Shown in pieces: positions 35,090 through 46,770 of a stretch of DNA of 64,000 nucleotides. The DNA is from Diphasiastrum complanatum (Eukaryota > Streptophyta > Lycopodiopsida > Lycopodiales > Lycopodiaceae). Position numbers and translations under genes: made by a program. The stretch lies in NCBI GenBank assembly GCA_029204225.1, contig CM055099.1:67690084-67754083 (forward strand), given 5' to 3'. Positions within the stretch are counted from its first letter, which is position 1, and each line of letters opens with the position of its first letter. The notes under the pieces were generated by a model. It was not told the origin of the DNA, ran no database searches, and worked only from the letters and a program-made list of their open reading frames with translations.

Positions 35090-36841
35090 TCAATACTCTG
35101 AAATTTGCATATGGATACTCATGCAGTTTAAGTCAGTAGTCAGTCGTTCTTTTGAATGAGTGCTTTCTATTAATATATTGTTGAGGACAAATTGTCGGAC
35201 TACATTTGGATTGTGCTGATTTTGGCCACTTTCAGACATACAATATATGCAAAAATGTTTGGAATTCGCACCGAGCCCGCAACCAAACATGCATTTTAGG
35301 GTCTTCAAATCGGCAGCTAAGTGCCATTCCACAGTAGAATTTTGGCCATCAACACTTAGCAATTGTCCTCCATTTTGTGCTTGTATTACCTTGGATATAT
35401 TGCATCGTTCAAATACCCACTTCAATACATCATGGGTCTCTTTATGAACTTCGAATGCAACTATCCACCATATATGATTTTCGGATTGCACACTAAATTT
35501 ATTGGACTCACTTCCAGTTGACTCTTGCAATGCTTGGTTCATCAACGTGATTGTGACACGTTCTAGTTTGCGACCTTTTACAATCTCCGCTTCATTCAAC
35601 TTAAGACAAATATAGCTTTGCCTCCAATATCTGCAATACCAAATTCTTGTAAATAACATACAATAATTGTTGCTTACGAAAAAGAGAAAAATAATAATTG
35701 AAATTGTTGTGAAACAAACTCACCATCTCTTTTGACATTGTAATGTCGTATCATCATTGCTTGGACCTTTTCCAGATCCAAAAATATATTGTTGTATTGG
35801 TTATAATGAAAACGAACAATAGATCCCTTTTGCTTGCTGGATATCTTAAAAGTATCCTGAATATGGAAGAATTCACCTAATTCATTTTCTATAAATGAAT
35901 TGCATTCTCGCTTTGTAGTTTGAAGCAATTTGTAAGCAGGTAATATTTGATGTTGTTTCAACCCGTTTTGGTTAGATTTTTTCATAAATTTTTTCAATGC
36001 TCTATATCCTTTTCGACTCACACCTCCTTGATCACACGCATAAACTATTTCTCTAACATTTGGATTCGGTTGAAAACTGGTAGCAAGTTTCTTGCAATAT
36101 TTAAACGAAATGAATCACTCGTTTCATTTTCCACAATCTGCATCAAATCTTTACCCTTCATGAATTGCTTCATATGTTTGGTGCTTTGGAAATGATCTCC
36201 GACCATGTTATTCAAAAATTCTTTCGTCAATCTCTTGCGTCTTTTACTAGCACCACCACCTGGTGTCAGAACATCTAGTTTTCGCCTTTTAGTATTGTCT
36301 TTTGATTGGTCATCCATTGAGACTCGACCCTTTCGCTGAAATCCATATAATATCTTTTGAAGACTAATGTTTGAAGATTGCAATTCTTCAAACTTTGTGA
36401 CAGATCTGGTGAGCTCTAATTTTAGATTTGTTATCTCTTAGCCAATGTCTGATTTGTTTGTTGCAATGATTTTAATTGCTCATTCATGTATGTAATATGA
36501 ATGTTTGCACTATTTGCTAGCATTTCAGCTTGGATTTTTCTAGAATCCATAACTTGACAGTAGCCAAGAAGTCCGTTGGCACCATCGCCAACGAACCTTA
36601 ACAAACTATGCACATCACAAAATTGAGGAGAAATATTGGTCAATGGATTAGGTGGATACAAATCACCTTTTACCCATAGATCGATATTTTTCATTCCTTT
36701 TGACCTCCAACAATGCATTTCGTATGAGTTCAGATTAATACCCCATGAGCTTTGGTTGTGGAATACTCCTTCTCTAAGTTCACATGCAAGTGACATTTTG
36801 TTCCCATCTTGAAAAAGTCGAAGGTCCAAGAAGATCTTCAA
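35090..36841 (-). pseudogene. Element G2: second copy of the G family, 3' truncated
   Basis: Minus-strand frames from 36841 leftwards parallel G1 in order: LDLRLFQDGNKMS, EMHCWRSKG, LRFVGDGANGLLGYCQ, a coiled-coil-like stretch (QLKSLQQTNQTLAK), a basic stretch with PGGGASKRRKR, VSRKGYRALKKFMKK, KGRKLERVTITL and AADLKTLKC. The last is followed by GLGANSKHFCIYC, a possible zinc-binding CxxC. A 93-nt intron (35631-35723) sits at the same codon as in G1. Three frame changes remain, so it is a relic. It stops before the region of the G1 C-terminal half. Confidence 0.6.
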
Positions 36842-37204
36842 AAACGAATTTGGCTTAATGTTAGTTTGAAGTATGCATTTGAAATGAGATAGACATGGAG
36901 TATTGTGTCATGCCTAGGTCCTATGTGTTGTACTTTTGGGATGACATTCAATGATAGGCTTTGTCCTACTCTAAGGTTACCCTAGTGTAGTCTATGTAAC
37001 AAACCTACTAAAGTCTATGAAAATAGATCTTAGAGATAGCTCTTAACTCATGCTCACTCTCTGTGGTAACCCATGGTAAAGGTGCCACGTAGGATGGATT
37101 AGCATTACACTAATTATGATTAAGAAACTTGCCTAGCCTGCCCTAAAGACTTTCAACCAAAAATTGGGACCCACTTATTTATTTGTATACATGAAATACC
37201 CACA
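36842..37204 (-). repeat. 5' non-coding flank of G2
   Basis: Reverse complement aligns with bases 1-402 of the window, including the TACGTGGCACCTTTACC block. It defines the upstream part of the G repeat unit and a likely outer boundary near 37190-37204. Confidence 0.6.
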
Positions 37205-37651
37205 TTGCTACTTGTGCTGGGTTGGGCTTACATGCGCAGGATGCTCAAAGGGAAAGGCATTGTTCCAAGTGAACCTTCAACACCTTCCATTGACATGACT
37301 ATTCGAGCCACAGGCTCAAGCATGCCTATAATTGATCAACTACCCGATAGCGAGTCAGACACAGATGTTGCTGCTACTCAGCACTGACAAATCTGAGGAT
37401 TGGATCATCAGTCGATACTTCCTCCAAGAAGATCAAGCCGAGTGCACACATAGCTCACAAGATATACTCTTGAGTCTATCTATCTTTTAATGCAGAAACC
37501 TGTTGGATTATTCTCCTACTAATCAACTAATCGACATTTTAGTCTTCGTCCAACTTATCCAGACTTGTAGATTTTTTTGTGTTTTTACACAGTCTGCATA
37601 ACTACTTGGAAACAGTTTAAAGTGTTGGCATTTTCCGGATTTTCTCTCACT
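37205..37651. other. No recognised gene
   Basis: A 60-codon plus-strand ORF (37205-37387) with a Ser/Thr-rich sequence is present but unsupported. Confidence 0.4.
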
Positions 37652-38834
37652 TCAGCTTTTTCGCAAAATGCCACATGTCTCAAATTTAAATAAAATGACT
37701 TTAGCGAAGACCTTCGCATTTTTTGCAAGACAATTTATTGCAGTATGAGCAACATGTATGTGGCTGATCTGAGTATCCTTGATATTGAGGGTGATCATGG
37801 CAAATGCTTTGCCATGTCTCAGTCTCCACTTGGTGATGATGGCTGCATCACCTTTTGGTTTGAGCTCTGTGCCATCAACTATGTCCCACAGTTCTTTGGC
37901 TAGTAGTATAACCTTCATCTTGAATTTCCAGAGATGGTAGTTATCTCCATCGAGTTTGTCAATGAGAGATGAACTAGATGATGGATCCATTCTAGTTGAA
38001 CGAGATCATTGGTAGAAACAACGATTGTCGAAATACTATTGGCTATGTGTTTGCTAGAGAAATATCTTGATAGAAACAAGACTGATAATCTGTAGTAGAA
38101 ATGCAGATTACTGAAATGCCTGCTCTGATACCATGTGGTAAAAACATGGGTGAACGACAACGGAAGCTGAAAGCTTTGAACATAGGCGTGTAGGATTAGA
38201 ACCGTAGCAATTAGCAATAGAAATAATCAAGGTGAATGATTCATACAAATTGCGCAAATGAACAATATAGTAGTGAGATAGAAAATTGCACTCTGATTAA
38301 TATCAAAACAAATGAGTACAATGCTTGAAGTGAAAACTTTTGTTTGATTGTTGAGCATGATTCCACTGGCTATAGATAACTCTAATAATGATAAAACTTA
38401 ACTTATCTTGATTCAGCTTGTAGTATATATTTACAAGTGTCTTCTAAATATCTTACAAGCATTGAATGCTATTTATGCCAATTTTTGTATGTACAAAGTG
38501 GGTAACCGCCCTTTGGATATTTTAGTTGTCCAGTTGTTTTTAGGGTTGATGATAAGTTGGCGACGTCGGTCTGCCACTATTGTGGAAAACCCGAAGGTGC
38601 TTTTAAATTGTTCAAGGTAGGTCTAAAATGGATTTTGGTCATTGTGTCGCCTTTTTCACGAAGGTGTGAAAAATATGATGAAGGCGAAAAAGATGAAGGT
38701 GTCTAAAAAATGGTTAAGGCACAAAAATTCTCAAAGGTAAAAATGTGAAGGTCCGAAACACATAGTCGTCCTTCAGTTTTCAGGATGATCGTTACTTGAA
38801 CAATTTGTTTAGGCTGAGCATAAGAAATCTAACA
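37652..38834 (-). mobile_element. B2: 5' LTR, primer site and gag start of a B-family copia element
   Basis: LTR at 38134-38834 (TGTGGTAAAAAC to ATCTAACA), primer site GCTCTGATACCA at 38122-38133, and a gag frame (37990-37652) that follows the B1 gag to ISHIH and then leaves it. Everything downstream is lost. The gag start is in frame here, unlike in B1. Confidence 0.8.
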
Positions 38835-40140
38835 ATCTCAACTACAAGTCATTGGAGGTGATGGTAAAGAGGGAAGTTGTTTTTGGTCATCCCAAGGAAG
38901 AATAGAACCTTATGTGAAGGAGCCAAAGCCATGAGATTAGGTGCAAATCTTCCTAGATCCTTTTGGGATCAAGCTTTGTTCTGTGTTAATTTTCTCTGCA
39001 ATAGATGGCCGAGTCTGGTATTTGGATGGAAAAACTCCTTTTGAGGTCTTGTTTAGTAGGAGGCTGAGCGTCAAATTTGGATGTATTTGCTATATCAATA
39101 TTACTCTTAGGACAAAGGAAGATTCATCTTCATGTTGGTTATAGTGAGGTGAGCGAGGCTTACAATTTTTTTATTCCTTCAACCAAGAAAGTGGTCATTG
39201 GAAGAGATGTCATTTTTTATGAAGTAAACTTTTCAAAAGCTTCTTCAAGTGGTGGCGTGGACATTGGATCTAACATTCTTGATGTTGATGGCATTGATGA
39301 TACTTTGGATGTTAATATCGAAGAGCCTACTTCAAATAAAAAGACAAGGAGGACATCAAGGCAAATACAACAACCTTTGAGGCTCACATATGATGAGAAT
39401 GGTAAGTAAGTGGAAGCTACTCATTTTTCATTTTTGACATATTTTGGTGAATCTTCTTGTGTAGATGATCCTGTGTAGGTGGATGGTGGTTTTCATGGAA
39501 TGGATGCAACTAATGGATTTGGAAAAAAAAAATCGCTCAATGGCTTTGATGGTCAAGGAAGATCAAGATGTTGATATCAAAGGGCTTCAACAACACAAAA
39601 GAAAAGATGGCAATTTGGAGATAGTCAAGAGCATTAAAGAGATGCCAAGTGGCAAAGATGTTTTAGCTCTCTTTTTTCAGGTTATTGAAGAGTCAAGTAA
39701 GGTCAAGAGAGTAGCAAAAACGTATTGTTCAAAGTTACTTTACTTGTTCTATCTCATGTTTGAGCAATTTCATGTGAATGTGTGCAAATTATCAAGATAT
39801 GGTAAAACTAGCTACATTGTTTTGTATCATTTTGATGTTGGAGTTGTACTAGCATTCTTGGCTGGTTTTGCTGATGGAAATGAAACTAAGGGAGACTCAT
39901 TATATTACTCATTCATGGCTAACCTCTCAAGTGTTGAGACATGCAAGAATTAGTTGATTACTCACATTTATTGTTTGGTTGCTGTCATTTTCCAGAGAGT
40001 TCAAAGTTGAAAACATGGAGAAATCATTTCATTTACATTCTATATGGTTCTTCATGTTCTAGTTACATTTTCATGTGTAAGAAATAGTAAAGCATCCAAT
40101 ATGGACACTAACCTGTATATCAATTATGAAAGCTATTATA
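38835..40140 (+). pseudogene. A4: copia integrase end followed by ORF-X
   Basis: The first part carries integrase C-terminal segments in shifting frames: PFEVLFSRRLSVKFGC and NITLRTKEDSSSCW, then VSEAYNFFIPSTKKVVIGRDVIFYEV (39077-39409 frame). After THFSFLTYFGESSCVDD the ORF-X segments appear in a frame from 39465: DVDIKGLQQHKR, EIVKSIKEMPSGKDV, KLSRYGKTSYIV and LAFLAGFADGNE. This copy therefore shows what precedes ORF-X: the end of integrase. RT is absent. Stops near 39950 and beyond mark decay. Confidence 0.65.
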
Positions 40141-40199
40141 AAACCATAAAAAGAAAGTCTATTCTAGATAGCTGCAGTGGTACACCTGTAAAATAGATT

Positions 40200-40510
40200 A
40201 ACAACGACAACTTTGGTAAACAAGTGTGTGTATTCGGATGTGCAACATACAAACACATAAAGGAACAAAGAAAAAAGTTTGACGAAAAGTCAGAGCAGAT
40301 AATCATGGTTGGATACTCGAATAGATCACGGGTCTACAGACTCTATCACCCAACCACGAAAAAAGTTGTGTCGAGTTGAGATGTGATGTTTGATGAATGC
40401 AAATTTCCAAGATTGAAAGAAGACAAAGGCCATGAGATTTTCACACTACTGCCAATTCAAGAGGGAGATCGAGGCCAAGCGTCAAACAAGAACATCGAGC
40501 CCCAGAATCC
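40200..40510 (+). pseudogene. Integrase C-terminal fragment of another copia family
   Basis: The plus-strand frame reads VFGCATYKHIKEQRKKFDEK, IIMVGYSNRSRVYRLY and DVMFDECKFP, the usual end of copia integrase, with one stop before DVMF. It belongs to a different family from A4. There is no RT after it. Confidence 0.65.
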
Positions 40511-40639
40511 TGATTAATAGGAAACTAGAATCCTGATGAAGAAGACAGCGACAAATGGGACCCAAATGGTCAACAAGACAAAGAAGACCTCCAGAATGAT
40601 ACACTGATAATCTTCAATGGAGCGAAGATACAGAATTTG

Positions 40640-42240
40640 AATTTTTCAGAATTCGATACATAATACACATGTCGAAATCCGATGTCCATGACTAAATTCT
40701 CAAAGCCGCCTCATTTTTTTAGAGTTTTTTTTATTTTTTATTCTTGTAGAAGATTGTTGGAGATCAGGTTTTGGCACTTCTTCTCAACTCTATCAATTCC
40801 ATTTGTTTCATTCCAAGTACGATTCTTTTGTTTTGTTATGTGCAACTCAGATTTCTTTCTTTGTAACTTTTTCTTGTATACTATCTTCCTTGTACTATAT
40901 ATTTTGTGTAGTTAAACACAAATATGTGTCTTAGTGATTTATGATCGTGAGCGAATGAGATAAGAAGAGAAGGATGTATGTGGTAGACAGAGAGAACAAG
41001 AACAATATAGATAGAAGAGTTTGATTTAATGTTATGTTATTTGAAAATTTTAAGATTTAGATTTAATGTTATGTTCTTTGTGAAATAGTGTGAGACTAAG
41101 AGCTCTTGAGGTTTGAATGAAGACCATAACCAGCTCCACCATAAAAGATGTAGAGCTACCACTTTTTCTCACTAATTGATCTAGTATGGCTATCTTGTTG
41201 TTACTCTCTATTGAGCCATAAAGAGTAATCCATCGCTGTCTGATATATGTAAAATGAGATATCAGCTAGAGAAACTTAGTGAAGCGTGCTCAGTATGATG
41301 GCATTTCTGTTGAAAATCAGAATTCAAAATGAACTTTGAAAAGTGCCATTGACTCACTATCTCTGTTGGAAGCTTGAGATATCTTGGCTATGGAGTGCTT
41401 AATTATCTCTGTTCTATGAGTTAGAACCCAGTTTTCCTTACAAGATTTGGAGAGCTAGCCTACCATTGCTGCCAGAAGAGTGAGCCATCCAGCCATTCAA
41501 TCATATTATAGCCACTGAGGAATTGAATGTTGACTTCCAAAGTACTGAAGGATTATTGTTAATTTCCAAAAGAGAGTTGAGAGATATGATTATTAACATC
41601 GCTACCTCTAGAATAAATTTGAACATTGTTGTTACTACTTTGCAAGCCTTCACTATGCCTACGAGTATTAGATATGAAGGAAAGCCATCACTAAGCTAAT
41701 TGTTAGATCAAAGACTCAACTAACTGAGCCTTCACGACCATGAAAAGAGAGCTTGCAACTGTTGTCTAAAGCTGATCTATCACTGACCATTGAGAACTCA
41801 TTGATTTATTGTCAATGAGAGCCTTCATGGCTGTTATAGTTGAGAGCAGTCCTATCCTAGCAAAGGACAGAAGCAAAGTGACAAACATAGTAGAATCAAT
41901 TGAAGCATTCATGACTAGCACTTCTTCGCTTTCCGACTACATGCATATGCACTCACAAATAGGTATGGCTTTATCTAGTTTTCATTCTTTTCATCTATGT
42001 CATTTTTTGTAATCATTTATTTTTTGTATGCACTTCCTGTCTATTGGAGTATGTTTGGGTGCATTTTATGCTAGTTTCCATACCAGTTAACAAATGGGTT
42101 CATGGTGTATTAGTGACTTGATTAATATTGTGAATCATAGTTGATCTAAATATTCATTCTATGTGCTTGAAACAATTGTAAGAGGTTAGTTGCTATGTAT
42201 TACTATATGCCATACATAGTATATTTGCAGTTTTTGTCAT
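40640..42240. other. No intact gene; decayed DNA
   Basis: Short ORFs at 40682-40915 and 41809-42012 have no recognisable domain. Around 40660 ATGTCGAAATCCGATGTCCATG resembles the palindromic units at 42.3-42.7 kb. Confidence 0.35.
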
Positions 42241-42300
42241 AATCTCCACACTGAAGTGAAAGTTCTATCATGAAATTTTAGCAAGTTTTTTCTATTTTTT

Positions 42301-42832
42301 AACAGTGTCGAAATCCCGACACATTTAAAATCCATCGGATTCCAAAGAAAATAAATAAAGTGTCGGATTTTGACGGCCATGTGGCAAAACAAAAAAAATG
42401 AAAGAATTTTTTTTTGTCGGAATCCGACATCCACATGGCAAAAAAAAACAAAAAAAAAAAATTCCATGATTTTTTTTTGCCACGTGGACGTCGGATTCCG
42501 ACGGCCCTGCCACGTTCGACATCCACGTGGCAAAAAAAAAATGAAATTTTTTTTTTCAATTTTTTTAAAAAATTTGTTACTATTATTTTTATGTCACATA
42601 CATGGCAAGGCCGTCGGAATCCGACGTCCATGTGGCATGTTTTTTGATAGATGTCTTTATTGACCGGTTGCAAGTTTTGGGCTTATCGTCGGATTTCGAC
42701 GGATTTTAAATGCAATGGATTTTGACGACCCTATTGTGACACGTTTTTCAATGCCCGCGTCGATTAAAAAAAAATTAAAACACAATTTCACGTCAAAAAT
42801 CTTTGTTGAAAATCATGGCAATTCTTGTAGTG
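42301..42832. mobile_element. CACTA-like terminus with six subterminal palindromes
   Basis: Six 13-14 bp near-palindromes of the type GTCGGAATCCGAC occur at 42307, 42362, 42416, 42490, 42613 and 42688. Several are flanked by CCACGTGGC/CCATGTGGC blocks and A/T runs. The whole stretch also folds on itself around 42500. Its right end reads ATTCTTGTAGTG, the reverse complement of the CACTACAAGAAT ends of plant CACTA transposons. Subterminal repeat arrays of this kind are where CACTA transposases bind. No left terminus and no transposase were found. Confidence 0.6.
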
Positions 42833-43520
42833 ATGCCAAGAGTATTATCAAGCCCTTCATTGATAATGCTAATGAGTTATATTGGACCAATGACGGCTAT
42901 TTGATTGAATCTATTCGAGAGCCTACCATCTGTGTGTCGCTCAGTTTCTTAACAACTTCATGATGGTTGGCAACCTCAAGGAGCACATTTCATCCCAGAT
43001 CCTACATCGCATTGTAGAATCCAATTACAAGATAGGATTCGGACCATTAGAGCCTTATGACTGGTTCAAAATAGTATTTGGAGAATTGAAGAGAGCTATG
43101 AAGAGCAATTCCAAACAACAGTTTGTTGTTGGGCCTCTTCTCTCTTCCCTTGTTGTTTCGTACTTAGACAATAAAATTCATGAATTTCATATTGACGTTG
43201 TGTTGTCTGTCTATGAAGACACACAAGGCGAATCCTTTCAGCAAGCTTCCAGTTCCAATAGTCGTCATCATGTACGTAGTGAAGTCATCATTCCTGACTC
43301 GCCTTCGGCATCATGTCGTTGTACTAGGCAAACATTTTCAATTGCACTTCCACCCCCTGTTGCAACTCGCATTGAACTGCCTATCTCCCAATCCAATGAT
43401 GCTTCCCTCGCCTCCGCTTCCTCACAGGGTCAGTCTGTGACCATTGGAGATACCATTCCAATCACAGTTGTCCAAGCCACCTCACTTCCACAAAGGCGAG
43501 CAATTTCACCAAACACGTAG
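42833..43520 (+). pseudogene. Unknown ORF pair, perhaps part of an old retroelement
   Basis: Two frames follow each other with a shift near 42960. The first includes IKPFIDNANELYWTNDGYLI. The second is open for 186 codons, has LEPYDWFKIVFGELKRAMKS and LLSSLVVSYLDNKIHEFHID, and becomes Ser/Thr/Pro-rich towards its end. I recognise no family. The flanking DNA is the target of element C, and the sequence beyond C ends in a purine tract and an LTR-like start at 55488, so it may belong to a plus-strand retroelement. Confidence 0.35.
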
Positions 43521-43920
43521 GCCTTCATGGACATATTCGATGATTCCAATCCCTTAGGGCCAGATGAAATTCTTTTGCCAACCCTCGCCAATACGAGTGG
43601 ATCCATATTATGTGCCAATGCCATGTCGTAATAAATGAAAAAAATTTGGGTGTGCCAATGGACAAAATCAATATCCCTCCCCCAAATTGGCCCATAATCC
43701 ACCAACATTACAATTGGACAATTTTAGTTGATTTCCACTGTGCCACAAGCTTATAAACATGAATATATGTTCTCACCAGATCTGACAATTAGGCAATCCA
43801 CGTTGTTCGCATAATGTTGGTGTCGGTCGCTACACGATGGGATGATTACCTTCCTACTTTGGCTTTCGATCCTAATAAACAGCATCCAAGATCAGCTGCC
43901 AATAGCAAGGTTGTACTATT

Positions 43921-44156
43921 CATCAATGATCTGATAAGCACTATCAATCTTCATCATAAGCAATCACCACAAGAAGGAGAAATAACACACAATCATTGTA
44001 TATCACTGAACGAGAATCATGTATACACAAGTATATCTGAAATAGAGAGAGAGAGAGAAACAACTAGGGGTTGACTACTAAACTAGCCTACAACTAATTA
44101 CAGCTCGCAATAATAACGTAAACAGTAAACTATAAGTTTATCATTGCTTTCTAACA
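43921..44156 (-). repeat. 3' LTR of C (236 bp)
   Basis: Short LTR with GAGAGAGAGAGA and the AACAACTAGGGGTTGACTAC block, as in the 5' LTR. Its first two bases are CA instead of TG, consistent with two transitions. Confidence 0.8.
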
Positions 44157-44219
44157 CTCTTCCTCAATGATAAAATTACATTCTTCTATTCCTAAGAGAT
44201 TACGAAGGTTCTGAAATCT

Positions 44220-45704
44220 ACATTTACCTAAAGGCAGTAAAAATATCAGCCACTTGATCATCAAATTTACAAAAAACTAGATCAATGGCACCATCATTTA
44301 TTTTCTCTCAAACAAAGTGATGATGTATCTCGATGTATTTTGTTCGAGCATGTAGAATTGGATTTCTGGCAAGATGGATATAGCTTTTGTTGTCACAATA
44401 TACAATTGTAGTATCAACTTGTGATTGACCCAAATCAGTAAGTAGTCTTCGCAGTCATATTACCTTTTGTGTAGCATTGCTAAGTGCACGATACTCAGCT
44501 TCCGTCGAAGATAAGACTATTGTAGGTTGCTTCTTACTACTCCAAGAAATAGTAGTTGTACCATAGCTAAATGTATGACGACTAGTAGATCGTATATATT
44601 TTTTGCCCAATCAGCATCTGTACAACCTACCAACATTAGGGCTTCAGACTGATCATACTTCAAGCCAAAATTTACCATGCCTCGAACATATTTCAAAATA
44701 CATATAGTAGCTTTCCAATGAGTCTAACTAGGTTCTTGCATAAATTGACTTACCACACCAACATCATAAGCAATATCAGGACGTGTGTGTGTCAAATAGA
44801 TTAAACTGCCCACTAACTACCTTTATAAGTATGCATCAACTTTCTTGGCTTCATCAAATGCAGAAAGTTTGGTATTGGCCTCCATTGGAGTACTTAGTGA
44901 CTTGCAATCCTGCATATTGAACTTATACAATAGATCTCATGCATACTTGCTTTGCGTAAGAATAACATTGTCTTCCTTTTGCCAAACTTAAATACCAAGA
45001 CAATAATGCATCAACCCTAAATCGCTCATGTCAAAGGTATTGGAAAGGTATGATTTGATTTCATCAATTGAGCCCATATTACTTCTTGTAATAATCAAAT
45101 CATCAACATAGAGGACAACAAACACTATATCTGAGTTTTGCCTAAGAATGTAAAGATTAGGATCAACATCACTCTTCACCATTCCCCTTTGCTTGAAGTA
45201 TTCATCAATGCAAGAGTACCACGCTCGTGGTGCTTGCTTCAATCCATATATGGCTTTGTTGAGTTTACAAACCAAATGATCTCTCCCTGGATCAACAAGC
45301 CCTTGAGGTTGCTCTAAATATACATCTTCATCCAACACTCCATTAAGAAAAGTAGATTTGACATCCATTTGCTAGATTTTCAAACCATAGAAAGCATAAA
45401 TTGCAATGATAGAATGAATAGTTAACATTTTGGCTACGGGTGCAAAGGTCTCCTCAAAGTCTATACCTTCATGCTGCTCAAAGCCTCTTGCAACTAGCCA
45501 TGCCTTGTACTTGTTGAGTTGCCCATCCGCTCCATACTTCGTCTTGTAGATCCACTTACATGTGATAGGTGTCTTACCATCATGTAGCTCAACCAAGTCC
45601 CATGTTCTGTTCTTTGATATAGTCTCCAATTCTGTTGACAGATCCTCTGATCCAGAGGATCTGTTGGTTTTTAAAATTAATTCTTTCTTACTTTTGTCTA
45701 TCAA
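44220..45704 (-). pseudogene. C reverse transcriptase and RNase H
   Basis: Frame 45704-45372 has ISKNRTWDLVELHDGKTPI, KYKAWLVARGFEQHEGIDF and ETFAPVAKM. After one stop the next frame (45368-44988) has MDVKSTFLNGVLDEDVYLEQ, AIYGLKQAPRAWY and FVVLYVDDLIIT with the YVDD box. RNase H follows in broken frames down to about 44220, recognisable from [19 protein letters not shown], a CDNKS block and HARTKYIEI. It ends near the purine tract of the 3' LTR. Confidence 0.85.
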
Positions 45705-46770
45705 GAAAGATGGTGGGTTCTTTTTGAGATTGTCATTCTTGTTTTAAACCCAAGATCAGGCAGAAGGGAATAGATTGTCATTGTAGTATATTTTTGTCCC
45801 CAGAGGACTACTCAGGGATGAACTCTTTTGAACGCACTTACATTCATACATAGATGCAAGCCATGAATGCTCATTCACAGATCAGAGTGTAGCCCAAATG
45901 AACGTTCAATAGATTCTATAGCTACCTACTCTCAAAACGAACTGAATCAGAGCCTACACTTTACTAACATTGAGCTACACTTGCATAAATTGACAAAACA
46001 AGAACCAAGAACTAATCTACAACATGTTAGAAGTCCAAGAATCAAGAAACCAACCAGTCTATTGATTCTTGGACATCCCAAGAACATAAAAAACTAGACT
46101 GTAAAGAGATATGCAAGAACTACACCACAGATCCAACCTATTTAGTTTACCTAAATGCTGGTTCCTACATTAATCCACAAACAAGAAAAGAAACTAATCC
46201 ACTCTACGAAAGTAGCAAATCTAATCCACTCTACAGTCCACAACCACACACAAGAGGAGGGAAGGGCAAGATCATAAATGCATCACTCAAGAAACAAGCA
46301 TGATCAAGGAGCTCAATGGATGCACCAAACTCGTGAAGGCTCTTATCATTTTAGCATGGAGTTGATACAATTCACAAAAAGCTCCTCTTCACAAAGAGGG
46401 AGTCCTTTAAATAAGCAAGAGAGTTCCTTAGGTGGCATCCTAGTGGAATTTCCACATTTCACAATTTACAAGTGGAATAATGCTCTCCACTAGAGGTCAC
46501 CATCAAAAGGTGGCTCACTCTACTTTCTTTAAGAGGGGTGTACTTCCATTTATTACATTTGCTTAGAAATACTAGTTCCTACATGGTCATTCCATCTTCC
46601 GGGATTCACCATGAGGCTTACACAATTCTTGCATGTCTTTCCTAGCTAGTATTTCTCGGCTCTCATACTCGGCTCTCAGTCTTCTCAGAGACCTCCTTGG
46701 TCTAAGGTGAGAGGTGCTATTGAGTTGCTCTGTCCAAGTATCTTGAGGATTCGTCAGAATCAGCCAACAT
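45648..46770 (-). repeat. LTR D2, 3' LTR of a gypsy-like element nested in C
   Basis: About 1.12 kb, matching the solo LTR D1 (7375-8507). On the minus strand it starts TGTTGGCTGATTCTGACG directly after a purine tract (AGGGGTGGGATGA, plus 46771-46785), the expected layout for a 3' LTR. The other LTR of this element is not found, so the insertion is incomplete. Confidence 0.65.

Noticed and set aside
42301-42832. Regular palindromes taken as a CRISPR-like array
   Set aside because: Spacing is irregular (52-123 bp) and flanking features are those of a plant CACTA terminus; this is nuclear plant DNA.
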